64,000 nt of DNA from Anatilimnocola aggregata (GCF_007747655.1 NZ_CP036274.1:4774001-4838000); one strand, 5' to 3'. Positions 18,201-27,341 are shown, counted from the stretch's first letter. Made by a program: numbers and translations. The notes: generated by a model from the letters alone, not told the origin.

Positions 18201-19217
18201 ATGGAATTTGCACACTCAGATTTCTCGGCGGCGTTTATCGAAGGATCGCAATTGTGGAGTGACAACAACCGTCGCAGATATGTGGTTGGACCTGTCATCG
18301 CTGCTGGAGTCTTTCGAACGCCGTATGGTCGTGTCGTCATTTGCGATCCTTTCGATGTTCAGTATTTTGAGTTCGGCATGCTAAAGCGTTCGCTGGTGCC
18401 TGGTTCTTATCCAGTGTTCGTTGCTACTTTGTATTCAGAACGCGAAGACACAGATGAACGCATCCACTGGACAACCACTTGCGCAAAACTCGTTGCCTCG
18501 AACTTGCCTGTCAAAACATGGGAACTAGCGATGCGGGACGAGGGCAGCCCCGAGTTGTCGCAACTTGCCATTGAGCCCGGTTTTCAATTGGCTAGTGGAG
18601 TGTCATGTTTCGCAGAACCACAGTTGGTGAAGAATGGCAATCGGCAATTATTTTCACTGCAGTTTGCCCGCTGGGCGCAATCAATGCAACGATCTGATGG
18701 ATGGCAATTTGGCGAGTTTGAAGATCCGAAGTATCCGTCAGCGAATGTGGTGGCAATTCAATCCGGAGACCATGACGGCACCGCAGTTGGATGGTGGGGG
18801 CTCGATCAGAATGACGAAATTGCTCAACTGGTAATCGACTTTAGAGTTCTGGTGGAAACCGTCTACGATGAGCGGGTAATACTCTTGCAGCAGGTTCGCG
18901 ATGCGGGAATTTTAGACGTGCATATTGGAGGAAACTTGGTAGGCGTTTCAGTTCAATCAGCGAAAGAGCCCGAAAGTGACATATTGGTGGAAATACGTGG
19001 TGACTTTGAGAATTATCCGACGCCAGCAGTCCATCCGTTTGGTGAGGGCTGCTTGGGCAGGGTAGTCAGCGGTTCGATTACTCCAGTATGCACGTCAACA
19101 TTGATTTCGTTCGCTCCCAACGTTTGGCAGAATGCACAAATCAAAATTGCGACACCTGTGGGTGAAAGTCCTATGACCACGTTGTTTCAGCCCAGCACAC
19201 GTCAATCCGATGGTTGA
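18201..19217 (+). CDS. DUF4241 domain protein
   Basis: The 338-residue protein shows the DUF4241 pattern: GRVVICDPFD, VPGSYPVFVATLYSERED, KTWELAM, a middle Gly/Cys block (FQLASGVSCFAEP) and a terminal GTAVGWWGLDQNDEIAQLV. No signal peptide or membrane span is seen, so it should be cytoplasmic. About 90 extra residues after the domain are unassigned. The function of the domain is not established. Its DNA looks less GC-rich and its codon use more mixed than its neighbours, with a possible recent arrival in mind. It ends about 95 bases before the ftsH stop on the opposite strand. Confidence 0.72.
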   Translation: MEFAHSDFSAAFIEGSQLWSDNNRRRYVVGPVIAAGVFRTPYGRVVICDPFDVQYFEFGMLKRSLVPGSYPVFVATLYSEREDTDERIHWTTTCAKLVASNLPVKTWELAMRDEGSPELSQLAIEPGFQLASGVSCFAEPQLVKNGNRQLFSLQFARWAQSMQRSDGWQFGEFEDPKYPSANVVAIQSGDHDGTAVGWWGLDQNDEIAQLVIDFRVLVETVYDERVILLQQVRDAGILDVHIGGNLVGVSVQSAKEPESDILVEIRGDFENYPTPAVHPFGEGCLGRVVSGSITPVCTSTLISFAPNVWQNAQIKIATPVGESPMTTLFQPSTRQSDG

Positions 19218-19311
19218 CGATTTTCGAGGTTGGGAGGGAAACTTTGATCCCCATTGAGGGCTAATGTGCCGATTTTATCCGCTGAGTTCGTTCTAGCTCA
19301 CTCGTTCTGAA

Positions 19312-21375
19312 CTAGCCCCGTTGCTGAATCGAGCCGGAACTGAGGTTGTCCTGCGAGTCGGAGGTAATCCGAGGCGAGACCGTCGTGCCGGGCACGACCA
19401 GCGGGCCGGGCGAGTTGGCATTCATGATTCTTTTCAACTCGTCGGCGTCGACCGATTCCACTTCAATCAGGCGGCGCGTCAGCGCTTCGAGCGAACTGCG
19501 ACGAACTTCCAGGATGTGGCGAACACGTTCATTCGCTTCATCGAGGATGCGCCGAACTTCCTGATCGATTTCTCGCTGCGTCGTTTCGCTGCAATTGCTC
19601 GAGTACTCTTCGCCAGCAGCGGCAGCCAGAAACGGGCTGCGGTGGCTCGATTTGTAGCAGACGCGGCCCATGCGGCTCATGCCGTATTGCATGACCATGT
19701 TGCGAGCGATTTCCGAGGCGCGTTCGAGGTCGTTGGAAGCGCCGGTCGAGATATCGCTGTAGATCATCTCTTCGGCCAAGGTGCCGCCAAACAGAACCTG
19801 AATGCGACTCTCGAGTTCCGACTGCGTCATTAAGAAGCGATCGCCTTCGGGCCGCTGCATGGTGTAACCAAGTGCGGCGAGACCACGGGGAATGATCGAA
19901 ACCTTATGCACGGGGTCAGTATTGGGCAGGCTGTAGGCGACCAGGGCGTGACCACTTTCGTGATAGGCCACCCGCAGTTTCTCTTCGTCGTTCATGACCC
20001 GCTGCTTCTTTTCGAGGCCTGCGGTCACGCGTTCGACGCCGTCGTTGAATTCCGCCATGCCGACGGAGTTCTTTTCTTTGCGGGCAGCGAGTAGCGCGGC
20101 TTCGTTTACCAGGTTCGCCAGATCGGCACCCACAAAGCCGGGAGTAATCGCGGCGATTTCGCGCAGTTCGACCGAGGGATCAAGCTTCACTTGCTTGACG
20201 TGTACCTTCAAAATGTCTTCGCGGCCCTTGATATCGGGGCGGTCGACAAGCACGTGACGATCGAAACGACCGGGCCGCAACAAGGCGGGGTCCAGCGTTT
20301 CTGGCCGGTTGGTGGCAGCCATTACAATCACGCCGCTGTTCGAGCCAAAGCCGTCCATTTCGACGAGCAACGCATTGAGCGTTTGTTCCCGTTCGTCGTG
20401 CCCACCCATTTGACCATTGCCGCGGCTCTTACCGAGCGCGTCGAGTTCGTCGATGAAAATAATGCACGGGGCCTTCGCCTCGGCTTGCAGAAACATATCG
20501 CGGACGCGGGCGGCACCGACGCCGACGAACATTTCGACGAAGTCGGAACCCGATAAGCTGAAGAACGGAACGCCGGCCTCACCAGCGATCGCCTTGGCAA
20601 GCAGCGTCTTGCCGGTGCCCGGAGGACCGACGAGCAGTACACCCTTGGGAATGCGGCCGCCGAGGCGTTGATACTTTTCCGGCATGCGGAGGAAGTCGAC
20701 AACTTCCCGAACTTCTTCCACGGCCTCATCGATGCCAGCCACGTCGTTGAAAGTAACTCCCAGGTCTTCCTGGGCGTACAACTTGCCACGGCTGCGGCCG
20801 AACGACATCGGCGAGCCAGCACCGGCCAGGCGGCGGACCATGATGTAAATCACCAGCAGGCCAATCAAGATCGACAGGATATAGGGGGACGCTTGTTCCA
20901 GCGGATTAGGCGGTCCCGCGAAGCTTCGCTCAACTTTGCTCTCGATCACCGCCTGTTCAAATTCACTGCGAACTTTGCCATCGCCGGGGGGCAGATTGGC
21001 TAGAATCCGAACCTTCTTGTTCAACTTCTCGCCATCGGGCTTCATCTCTCCGCCAATTTTGGTTGGCACCAGCGGAGCCCGCTCGACGACGGCGGTGGCA
21101 TATTGGTCGTGGATTACCAGCGAGCGCAGGTTCGAATAGCGATAAATGGTGCCCGACTGTTCATCGCGAATATCGATGTGGCCATGCGGTTCTTTGCTCG
21201 CCTGAATCAGGCGAATCAAGTCGGAATCTCGCATCGTCTGATGAAAGAACCGGCTGGACACCACAACCGTCAGCAGTCCGGCAAGCAGCACCAGAATGAC
21301 GATGGCAAACAGGTTCATCCCTGACATGCCACCTTTATCCATGCCAGATCGTCCGGGCCCGTTTTCGTTGCTCAT
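19312..21375 (-). CDS. ftsH: ATP-dependent zinc metalloprotease FtsH
   Basis: A membrane-anchored AAA+ protease that degrades misfolded and regulatory membrane proteins. The start at 21375 ([11 protein letters not shown], preceded by AAGGAT) gives 687 residues; an ATG at 21444 would add 23. Features in order: first span ([18 protein letters not shown]), an external domain, second span ([16 protein letters not shown]), Walker A GPPGTGKT near 249, Walker [12 protein letters not shown], the second region of homology [20 protein letters not shown] and the zinc site HESGH near 471. All catalytic parts are intact. The C-terminal about 45 residues are low-complexity and polar. It is divergent from dxr. 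Confidence 0.96.
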   Translation of the reverse strand: MSNENGPGRSGMDKGGMSGMNLFAIVILVLLAGLLTVVVSSRFFHQTMRDSDLIRLIQASKEPHGHIDIRDEQSGTIYRYSNLRSLVIHDQYATAVVERAPLVPTKIGGEMKPDGEKLNKKVRILANLPPGDGKVRSEFEQAVIESKVERSFAGPPNPLEQASPYILSILIGLLVIYIMVRRLAGAGSPMSFGRSRGKLYAQEDLGVTFNDVAGIDEAVEEVREVVDFLRMPEKYQRLGGRIPKGVLLVGPPGTGKTLLAKAIAGEAGVPFFSLSGSDFVEMFVGVGAARVRDMFLQAEAKAPCIIFIDELDALGKSRGNGQMGGHDEREQTLNALLVEMDGFGSNSGVIVMAATNRPETLDPALLRPGRFDRHVLVDRPDIKGREDILKVHVKQVKLDPSVELREIAAITPGFVGADLANLVNEAALLAARKEKNSVGMAEFNDGVERVTAGLEKKQRVMNDEEKLRVAYHESGHALVAYSLPNTDPVHKVSIIPRGLAALGYTMQRPEGDRFLMTQSELESRIQVLFGGTLAEEMIYSDISTGASNDLERASEIARNMVMQYGMSRMGRVCYKSSHRSPFLAAAAGEEYSSNCSETTQREIDQEVRRILDEANERVRHILEVRRSSLEALTRRLIEVESVDADELKRIMNANSPGPLVVPGTTVSPRITSDSQDNLSSGSIQQRG

Positions 21376-21727
21376 GCTCAATCCTTGCGGGTAGATCTTC
21401 GCAGGAAGATCGCGTGTTCGGTTGGGAGAGAACGGCCGTTCCACCCAGCCTACAGAGAAGGTACTTCCTTAGTATAACGTCCCCCTCATCTTCTGCACCT
21501 GCACAGTTAGTTCATGTTGCTGCAAATACCGCTGCGGCCTACAATTGGCAACCGAACGCAACCTAAAGTGCCAGTCGACTTTAGGAGATTCAGTCTGGCG
21601 CGAAATGGGGTTTTGCTTGGCGCACTTTCCCGACTTTTGTTAGACACCTCGCCGACCGCTGAAAACCCGCTCCTGGTTCAAGCTCGCGTGCTTGTGAAAT
21701 TTGGCATTTCAGGCCACCATACCCCGC
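21376..21727. other. Divergent intergenic region between ftsH and dxr
   Basis: Promoters for both genes should lie here. A minus-strand TATACT at 21476-21471 is a possible -10 element for ftsH. It lies too close to the upstream ATG at 21444 to suit that start, which mildly supports 21375. No convincing -35 element was found. Confidence 0.35.
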
Positions 21728-22903
21728 ATGACTTTGCCCGTCCGCGCTACTACCGCCCGCAATCTCGCCATTCTCGGTTCGACCGGTAGCATCGGCCAGA
21801 GCACGCTCGAAGTGGTGCGACACTCCGGTGGACGTTTGCGGGTGGTGGCCCTGAGTGCTCACTCCAATACCGAGCAACTCTGTCAGCAAGCGTTGGAATT
21901 TCGCCCCCGCTGGGTCATTCCCACCGACCCAGCAGCTGCAAAAAAGTGTGATTGGTCCGCCTTAAATGGTGTGAGCGAAGTGGTTTGCGCAACTGACGGC
22001 ATGCAGCAAGTCGTGCAACATGCCGATGTCGACGTGGTCGTGGCGGCAATTGTCGGCAGCGCTGGTTTGGCCGGCACTTGGGCCGCACTCGAGGCCGGCA
22101 AAACCGTTGCCCTGGCCAATAAAGAAACACTCGTCATGGCTGGGCCGCTGGTTATGCCACTCGCGGCCAGCCGCAATGCCAAGATTCTCCCCATCGATAG
22201 CGAACACAGTGCAGTGTTCCAAGCCTTGGCAGCCGGACGGCGGGAAGATCTACGGCGTATTGTTCTCACAGCCAGCGGCGGGCCGTTTCGCAAGTTGACG
22301 AAGCAGCAGATGTCGCAGGTGACGGTCGAGCAGGCGCTGGCTCATCCCACGTGGCGGATGGGGCCTAAGATCACGGTCGATAGTGCGACCATGATGAACA
22401 AGGCCCTCGAAATCATCGAAGCTCGCTGGTTGTTCGATTTGCCGCCAGATCAAATCGAAGTGATGGTCCACCCGCAATCGGTGGTTCATTCTTTGGTAGA
22501 ATTCAACGATGGATCGGTCTTAGCCCAACTCAGCCCGCCTGACATGAAGCTGCCGATTCAATATGCACTAACATGGCCAGAACGTTTGCCCTCCCCCGCA
22601 CGTAAGGTGGATTGGCGGACTAGCTGGCAATTGGAGTTTGAACCGCCCGACGAAGACCGCTTTCCGGCCCTCCCCTTGGGTCGGGAAGTCGCCAAAGTCG
22701 GCGGCACCGCGGGAGCAGTCCTGAACGCGGCCAACGAAGCGGCAGTGGCTCGGTTTTTACGTGGCGAGATGCCTTTCCTGCAAATCGTGCCCGTTTGTCG
22801 CGCAGTCATAGATCATCATTCCTACGATCCCTCGCCTACCCTCAGCCAACTCATGCAGCTGGATACTTGGGCGCGGGAGGAGGTTCAACGGTGGATTGGT
22901 TAG
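21728..22903 (+). CDS. dxr: 1-deoxy-D-xylulose 5-phosphate reductoisomerase
   Basis: It converts DXP to 2-C-methyl-D-erythritol 4-phosphate with NADPH, the committed step of the MEP isoprenoid pathway. The start at 21728 (MTLPVRATTARN) leads straight into the nucleotide-binding motif LAILGSTGSIGQSTLEV. Other hallmarks are ALANKETLVMAG, the metal-binding IDSEHSAVFQ, LTASGGPFR, HPTWRMGPKITVDSATMMNK and VHPQSVVHSLVEF. The length of about 391 is normal. An ATG at 21701 in frame is possible but adds nothing recognisable. Its 3' end overlaps the rseP start by 13 bases, a dxr-rseP pairing found in many bacteria. Confidence 0.96.
   Translation: MTLPVRATTARNLAILGSTGSIGQSTLEVVRHSGGRLRVVALSAHSNTEQLCQQALEFRPRWVIPTDPAAAKKCDWSALNGVSEVVCATDGMQQVVQHADVDVVVAAIVGSAGLAGTWAALEAGKTVALANKETLVMAGPLVMPLAASRNAKILPIDSEHSAVFQALAAGRREDLRRIVLTASGGPFRKLTKQQMSQVTVEQALAHPTWRMGPKITVDSATMMNKALEIIEARWLFDLPPDQIEVMVHPQSVVHSLVEFNDGSVLAQLSPPDMKLPIQYALTWPERLPSPARKVDWRTSWQLEFEPPDEDRFPALPLGREVAKVGGTAGAVLNAANEAAVARFLRGEMPFLQIVPVCRAVIDHHSYDPSPTLSQLMQLDTWAREEVQRWIG
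22876..22883 (+). promoter_or_regulatory. Strong ribosome binding site that fixes the rseP GTG start
   Basis: GGAGGAGG lies within the end of dxr, seven bases ahead of the GTG at 22891. It is stronger than any site before the upstream in-frame ATG at 22795, which would also give a 108-base overlap. Confidence 0.75.
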
Positions 22904-25200
22904 TTTTCGATAGTTCGTTGTTACTCGCAGCCGCAGCTTCGGCTGGCGAACCCGGTATCCTGTCGTGGCTGCTCGGCACGCTGCAAAGCCTGCTATATGT
23001 GGCCGTCGGTCTGGGCTTCGTCATCTTCGTCCACGAGCTCGGCCACTTTCTCGTGGCCAAAGCCTGTGGCGTGAAGTGCGAGAAGTTCTACGTTGGCTTC
23101 GACTTTCTCGAGATTCCCATTCCGTTCACCGGTTGGAAAATTCCACGCTCGCTGTGGAAGATGCAGATTGGCGAAACCGAATACGGCATCGGCAGCCTAC
23201 CGCTCGGTGGCTACGTAAAGATGCTCGGCCAGGACGATGATCCGCGCAATGCCGAGGCAGAAGCCGAACGAACGAAACTTGACTCGACCACAGCTGCCGG
23301 CGAAGGACTGACGATGGGCTCGTCGATTGAAAAAGTCGCCGAACAAGCTTTTCATACGCCGCCAGACCCCGTCAAGAACGCCGATCCACCGCCTCAACCT
23401 GCGGTTGCGGTCAAAGGTGCCGATGGCAAAACCGTTTGGCTCGACCCGCGCAGTTACACGGCCAAGTCGGTTCCCGCGCGCATGGCCATCATCTCGGCCG
23501 GCGTAATTATGAATGCGATCTTCGCGGTCGTCTTCGCGTCAATCGCCTACAAAATGGGCGTGCGCGAAATGCCCGCCGGTGCCGGTGGTACCGTTCCTGG
23601 CGATCCCGCCTGGCAGGCCGGCATTGAACCCGGGGGCAAGATCATCGCCTTCGGCAAAGACTCGAAGCCCTACGCTCACCTGCGCTTCGAAGATTTGATG
23701 CGCAACATCGTGCTCAACGGCAATAACCGCGATCTGGCCATGCAGGTGGTCGATGCGCGGGGCAACGAGCACTGGTATGAAGTGAAGCCCGTAAAGCACG
23801 ACGGCAACAAGTTTCCGACTGTCGGCATGGCTCCGTTGATGGGCGTCAAGCTTAGCGTTCCTTCGGACGCGGATAAGCAGAAAGGTGCCTCGCTTGGTCT
23901 GGCCACGACCGACATCCCTCTCCAGTCCGATGACAAAATCGTCGCCGTGAATGGGCAAAAAGTAAGCTCCGGCGCGCAGATCAGTGCGCTCCTCGTACAG
24001 AATCCCACCGGCAAACTCACCCTAACCGTGGAGCGAGCTGTCGAACCTGGAAAGGGTGCCGATCCCAAAGCGGAAGCCAAGCCACCCGAAGTTCTGGAAG
24101 TAACGGTGGAACCCGCGGGAGTGCGTGAACTGGGTGTCACCTTGGCCCTCGGACCGGTCGCCGCGATTCGTAAGGGAAGCCCGGCCGAAACAGCTGGAAT
24201 TCTGGTGGGGGACCAACTCGAAACGATTGATGGCCAGCCCATTGGCGACCCTCTTTCGCTCGGCCAGCGACTGCTGGACCGCGTTGGCAAGGAAGTGGCG
24301 ATTGTGGTCAGCCGAGCCGGCAAAGATAACAAGCGCGAACAGAAGGAACTGACCGCCACCCTCGAGCAACCGCTGAATCTGTTTCCGCTTTATCGTTACG
24401 ATAACTCCGGCAATGCTGCGGCTGAGACATTGGGGGTGGCTTTTGACCTGCTCCCTCTGGTAGCCGAAGTTGACGCTGAGGGGCCAGCTGGCAAGCAAGA
24501 TATCAAAGCCGGCGATCAACTGGTCGCTGCGACGTTCATCCTACCCGCTGCCGATAAGCAAGACGAGCGCGACAAGGTGTTTGCCAAAGTCGGTCGCATC
24601 GACCTGAAGGCTTCGCCGAACAAATGGTTGAAGCTGATGGGCCTGGTGCAGCAAGCCAAACCTGACTATCAAGTTCAGCTGGAATTCATGCGCGGCGAGA
24701 AGGCTTTTGCCGTAAAGATCAGCCCGGCGGCATCCAAAGTTTATTTCGACGAATCGCGCGGCCTCTTCCTACAGGCCGAATCCAAGATTCATCGCGCAGA
24801 AAGTTGGAGCCAGGCCTTCAGTCTGGGCTTGCGCGAGACCAAGGAACGAATTCAAGAAGTGCTGCTAGTGCTGCACCGGCTGGTGACGTTCCAACTGTCG
24901 GCGTCGAATTTGTCCGGCCCACCGGGAATTCTGTATGCCGCTACGTCGGTCGCCTCGCTCGGCATTCCGAAGATGCTCCTCTTCTTGACGATGCTCAGTG
25001 CGAACCTGGCGGTAATTAACTTCTTGCCGATTCCCGTTCTCGATGGCGGCCATATGGTCTTTCTCACGGCCGAGTGGATTCGCGGGAAGCCAGTTGACGC
25101 CGAGCTACAGTACAAGTTGACTCTCGCCGGCTTATTCTTCCTCCTCTCGCTGATGGTTTTTGCCTCGGCAATGGATGTGGGACGTTTCCTGTACGGTTAA
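22891..25200 (+). CDS. rseP: Site-2 protease RseP (intramembrane zinc metalloprotease)
   Basis: A membrane-embedded protease that cleaves anti-sigma factors and signal peptide remnants. I chose the GTG at 22891, since GGAGGAGG lies seven bases upstream at 22876-22883; the product is 769 residues. The first span carries HELGH at 48-52, and the C-terminal spans carry the second catalytic block NFLPIPVLDGGH at about 710-721. Between them are PDZ-like repeats (for example VAAIRKGSPAETAGILVGDQLETIDGQ). The central part is far longer than in the roughly 450-residue E. coli protein, with Lys/Pro/Ala-rich inserts. The start overlaps dxr. Confidence 0.93.
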   Translation: MDWLVFDSSLLLAAAASAGEPGILSWLLGTLQSLLYVAVGLGFVIFVHELGHFLVAKACGVKCEKFYVGFDFLEIPIPFTGWKIPRSLWKMQIGETEYGIGSLPLGGYVKMLGQDDDPRNAEAEAERTKLDSTTAAGEGLTMGSSIEKVAEQAFHTPPDPVKNADPPPQPAVAVKGADGKTVWLDPRSYTAKSVPARMAIISAGVIMNAIFAVVFASIAYKMGVREMPAGAGGTVPGDPAWQAGIEPGGKIIAFGKDSKPYAHLRFEDLMRNIVLNGNNRDLAMQVVDARGNEHWYEVKPVKHDGNKFPTVGMAPLMGVKLSVPSDADKQKGASLGLATTDIPLQSDDKIVAVNGQKVSSGAQISALLVQNPTGKLTLTVERAVEPGKGADPKAEAKPPEVLEVTVEPAGVRELGVTLALGPVAAIRKGSPAETAGILVGDQLETIDGQPIGDPLSLGQRLLDRVGKEVAIVVSRAGKDNKREQKELTATLEQPLNLFPLYRYDNSGNAAAETLGVAFDLLPLVAEVDAEGPAGKQDIKAGDQLVAATFILPAADKQDERDKVFAKVGRIDLKASPNKWLKLMGLVQQAKPDYQVQLEFMRGEKAFAVKISPAASKVYFDESRGLFLQAESKIHRAESWSQAFSLGLRETKERIQEVLLVLHRLVTFQLSASNLSGPPGILYAATSVASLGIPKMLLFLTMLSANLAVINFLPIPVLDGGHMVFLTAEWIRGKPVDAELQYKLTLAGLFFLLSLMVFASAMDVGRFLYG

Positions 25201-25222
25201 AGAGCCTTTGTAAAGAGTCTTT

Positions 25223-25303
25223 GTAGGGTGGGCCGAGTGAAACGAGGCCCACCGAAATCGACGATTCTTCATGGAGGGCCTCGTTTCACTCGGCCCACCC
25301 TAC
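25223..25303. repeat. Perfect 28-bp inverted repeat (REP-like palindrome) between rseP and queF
   Basis: The arm at 25223-25250 (GTAGGGTGGGCCGAGTGAAA... ) is the exact reverse complement of 25276-25303, with a 25-base spacer. It lies 22 bases after the rseP stop and ends 26 bases before the queF start. Similar GTAGGGTGGGCC palindromes are, from memory, common between planctomycete genes; whether it terminates, stabilises or is a mobile REP-like unit is not decided by the sequence. Confidence 0.9.
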
Positions 25304-25329
25304 CTTCACGTTTGATCTCTGCACGACTC

Positions 25330-25683
25330 ATGTCCGAAAACCCCGCCTCGCTACTCGAAACGTTCGACAATCAATTCCCCCAGCGGGATTATGTGATCGA
25401 GATTATCTGCCCCGAGTTCACCTCGGTCTGCCCCAAGACCGGGCAACCCGATTTCGGCACGCTCACGTTCACGTACACGCCCGATCAGAAGTGCGTGGAA
25501 TTGAAAAGCCTCAAGATGTACCTGCAGAGCTTTCGCAATCAGGGCATCTTCTACGAGAACATCACGAACAGCATTCTCAACGATCTGGTTGCCGCCCTCG
25601 AACCGCGGCGGATGAAACTCGTCGCCTCGTTCACGCCCCGCGGCGGCATCTCGACCAACGTGACGGTGGTCCACGAAAAATAG
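25330..25683 (+). CDS. queF: NADPH-dependent 7-cyano-7-deazaguanine reductase QueF
   Basis: It reduces preQ0 to preQ1 in queuosine biosynthesis, in the cytoplasm. The product is 117 residues, the short unimodular QueF type of the T-fold. The catalytic Cys lies in [15 protein letters not shown], with the conserved Asp of that segment, and [21 protein letters not shown] is the NADPH-binding signature; [10 protein letters not shown] closes the fold. The start at 25330 is preferred over 25228, which lies inside the inverted repeat and would add residues unlike any QueF. It is alone; no queC, queD or queE is nearby. Confidence 0.95.
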   Translation: MSENPASLLETFDNQFPQRDYVIEIICPEFTSVCPKTGQPDFGTLTFTYTPDQKCVELKSLKMYLQSFRNQGIFYENITNSILNDLVAALEPRRMKLVASFTPRGGISTNVTVVHEK

Positions 25684-25821
25684 ACCGGCTTGCCGCCCGT
25701 GCGGTTTCGGCGAGTGCCATTCTCGCCGCGAGTAATTCGATGTCGTATGCTGGGTCCACGTTGCGGCCGCCCGGATGATGGGGCACGCGACTCTCTCCCA
25801 CTCGCGATTTCGGAGCCTGCT

Positions 25822-26571
25822 GTGCTTCTTCCCATTCCTGCGCCAGTTCTAGGCGAATTTTTCGGCACGCTGACGTTGATTCTGCTGGGCGATGGCGTGG
25901 TGGCCGGCGTGCTGCTGAACCGCTCGAAGGCGCACAGCGCGGGCTGGATTGTGATTACCGCGGGCTGGGCCTTTGCCGTGACCTGCGGCATTTTTGTCTC
26001 GAAGGCTTTGGGTGGTCTCGGTGCGTTGAACCCGGTGGGACCGCTGGCCGACATGGTGCTGCAGCAAATGCCGCCCGTCGACGGTCTAGCGCTCGTCGCC
26101 GCACAAATGGTTGGTGCGTTCGTCGGCGCGGTCCTGGTTTGGCTCCACTATTTGCCACACTGGCAAGTGACGAAAGAACAAGACCTGAAGTTGGCCGTCT
26201 TTTGCACCGCGCCGGCAATTCGCAGCCCGCTCTCCAATTTGTTGGGAGAGTTCATCGGTACGTTCGCGCTTGTGTTCATCGCCTCAGCTGTCGGCAAGGT
26301 GACGAAAACCGGCGACGGGCTCAACGTTGTCGGCGGCCTGGAACCGCCGCTGATTGGTCTGGTGGTTTGGGCTATCGGTCTCAGCCTGGGGGGAACCACG
26401 GGCTATGCGATTAACCCTGCCCGCGACCTGGCTCCCCGCCTAGCGCACTTTTTGCTCCCCATTGCCGGCAAAGGCTCGTCCGACTGGAGCTACGCCTGGA
26501 TTCCCGTCGCCGGCCCGATCCTTGGTGGCGTTATTGGAGCGTTCGCCTTCAAATTGCTGACCGCAGGCTGA
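25822..26571 (+). CDS. Aquaporin/glycerol facilitator (MIP family)
   Basis: A six-span channel for water or small polyols. From the GTG chosen at 25822 (249 residues) the first span begins with GEFFGTLTLILLGDGVVAG, as expected of GlpF-like proteins. The first pore motif reads NPV (70-72) instead of NPA; the second is intact as NPARDLAPR at 198-206. The Asp after the second NPA-Arg is the glyceroporin signature. An ATG at 25690 would add 44 Arg-rich residues that look non-coding. No glycerol kinase is nearby. Glycerol transport is inferred and the NPV change makes it less certain. Confidence 0.83.
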   Translation: MLLPIPAPVLGEFFGTLTLILLGDGVVAGVLLNRSKAHSAGWIVITAGWAFAVTCGIFVSKALGGLGALNPVGPLADMVLQQMPPVDGLALVAAQMVGAFVGAVLVWLHYLPHWQVTKEQDLKLAVFCTAPAIRSPLSNLLGEFIGTFALVFIASAVGKVTKTGDGLNVVGGLEPPLIGLVVWAIGLSLGGTTGYAINPARDLAPRLAHFLLPIAGKGSSDWSYAWIPVAGPILGGVIGAFAFKLLTAG

Positions 26572-26622
26572 CCTGCCAATGGTGGTGGGGCTGGATGGTA
26601 GGCGTACATGCCAGTACCCGGT

Positions 26623-26647
26623 AGGTTCTGGCCGCTGGCCGGAACCT
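26623..26647. repeat. Stem-loop downstream of the aquaporin gene
   Basis: AGGTTCTGGCC, a three-base loop and GGCCGGAACCT form an 11-bp stem containing one G-T pair, about 50 bases after the aquaporin stop. No T run follows, so it is not a classical terminator. Confidence 0.55.
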
Positions 26648-26717
26648 GAAGCGGCGAGACACCGAGTTTGTAGTTTGCCGGTCGGATGCCGAATGATGGT
26701 CCAACTGCCAACCAGGA

Positions 26718-26736
26718 TCACATCCGGCGGATGTGA
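26718..26736. repeat. Short perfect palindrome TCACATCC-GGC-GGATGTGA
   Basis: Eight-base arms flank a GGC loop. It is the type of small dispersed palindrome found between planctomycete genes, by recollection rather than by search. Confidence 0.55.
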
Positions 26737-26778
26737 CCTACATGCTGGCGTGAACGGTTACCGAATTTTTCAAGCCGT

Positions 26779-27067
26779 GACCAAACTAGTCCCTGCTCGA
26801 ACGTCTAATTCATTAAGGGATGCTCTTTCATAATCTGGTCGTACGTGAATGCTAAGTGTGCCATTATTGGCGCATTACTTGCCATGCAATGTTCATCAAG
26901 TCCACGTGACTAATGGAGCTTTCGCTGCCCTAAGCTCGCGCAGCGGCACTGTTCACTGCGGAAACTGGCAGCTGACTCACGCGAACTTCCACTGCGGGAT
27001 AATGGAAATTTAGTGGAAATCGATTTTCGAAGTTTCCTAGGCGCAATCATGACTTACGACTACATGC
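26779..27067 (+). repeat. Diverged intergenic element, copy 1
   Basis: Aligned with the reverse complement of 47464-47751, this stretch shares a 13-base identical block (GACCAAACTAGTC) at offset 0, TCTAATT at offset 25 in both, TCTTTCA at 45/44, TGGTCG at 57/55, TAATGG at 132/130, a 15-base identical block (GGAAATCGATTTTCG) at 236/234 and GACTT at 272/270. The near-constant offsets rule out chance for most of it. It lies upstream of, and in the same orientation as, the GH38/57-like gene. Confidence 0.75.
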
Positions 27068-27247
27068 CGTGGCATAACTGCCTGCCGGGAAAGTCTTTGT
27101 GAAGTACCGAAGAGTCACCCCGGCATGTTGTTGATTGTTAGAATTCCGGAAATTTCCGTTCGTCGTTTCAGGCAACTTTCAGGCTGAGTGCACGCTGGTG
27201 AACTGGCGTTATCCAGCCCAGTTTGGCGCAAACCGCAAAAGGGGGGC

Positions 27248-27274
27248 GTTCAATTAAGGGGTCGTTAATTGAAC
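27248..27274. repeat. Perfect inverted repeat with 10-bp arms and 7-base loop
   Basis: GTTCAATTAA, a seven-base spacer (GGGGTCG) and TTAATTGAAC. Arms are AT-rich and palindromic. It is placed about 350 bases before the 27620 start and may be an operator or hairpin. Confidence 0.75.
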
Positions 27275-27312
27275 AGCGATGTGCGCAACTCTCGCGTTTT
27301 GCGAGCGATCGG

Positions 27313-27341
27313 TGTTCAACAATGAGGGTGATTGTTGAACA
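27313..27341. repeat. Perfect inverted repeat with 11-bp arms and 7-base loop
   Basis: TGTTCAACAAT, GAGGGTG and ATTGTTGAACA. The spacer length equals that of the repeat at 27248-27274, and both arms contain GTTCAA, so the two resemble variants of one site. A small stem CTCGC-GTTTT-GCGAG sits between them at 27291-27305. Confidence 0.75.

Noticed and set aside
26440-26721. Minus-strand frames overlapping the aquaporin 3' end
   Set aside because: Most of their length is opposite the aquaporin gene, and the free part holds a stem-loop; no family match was recognised.
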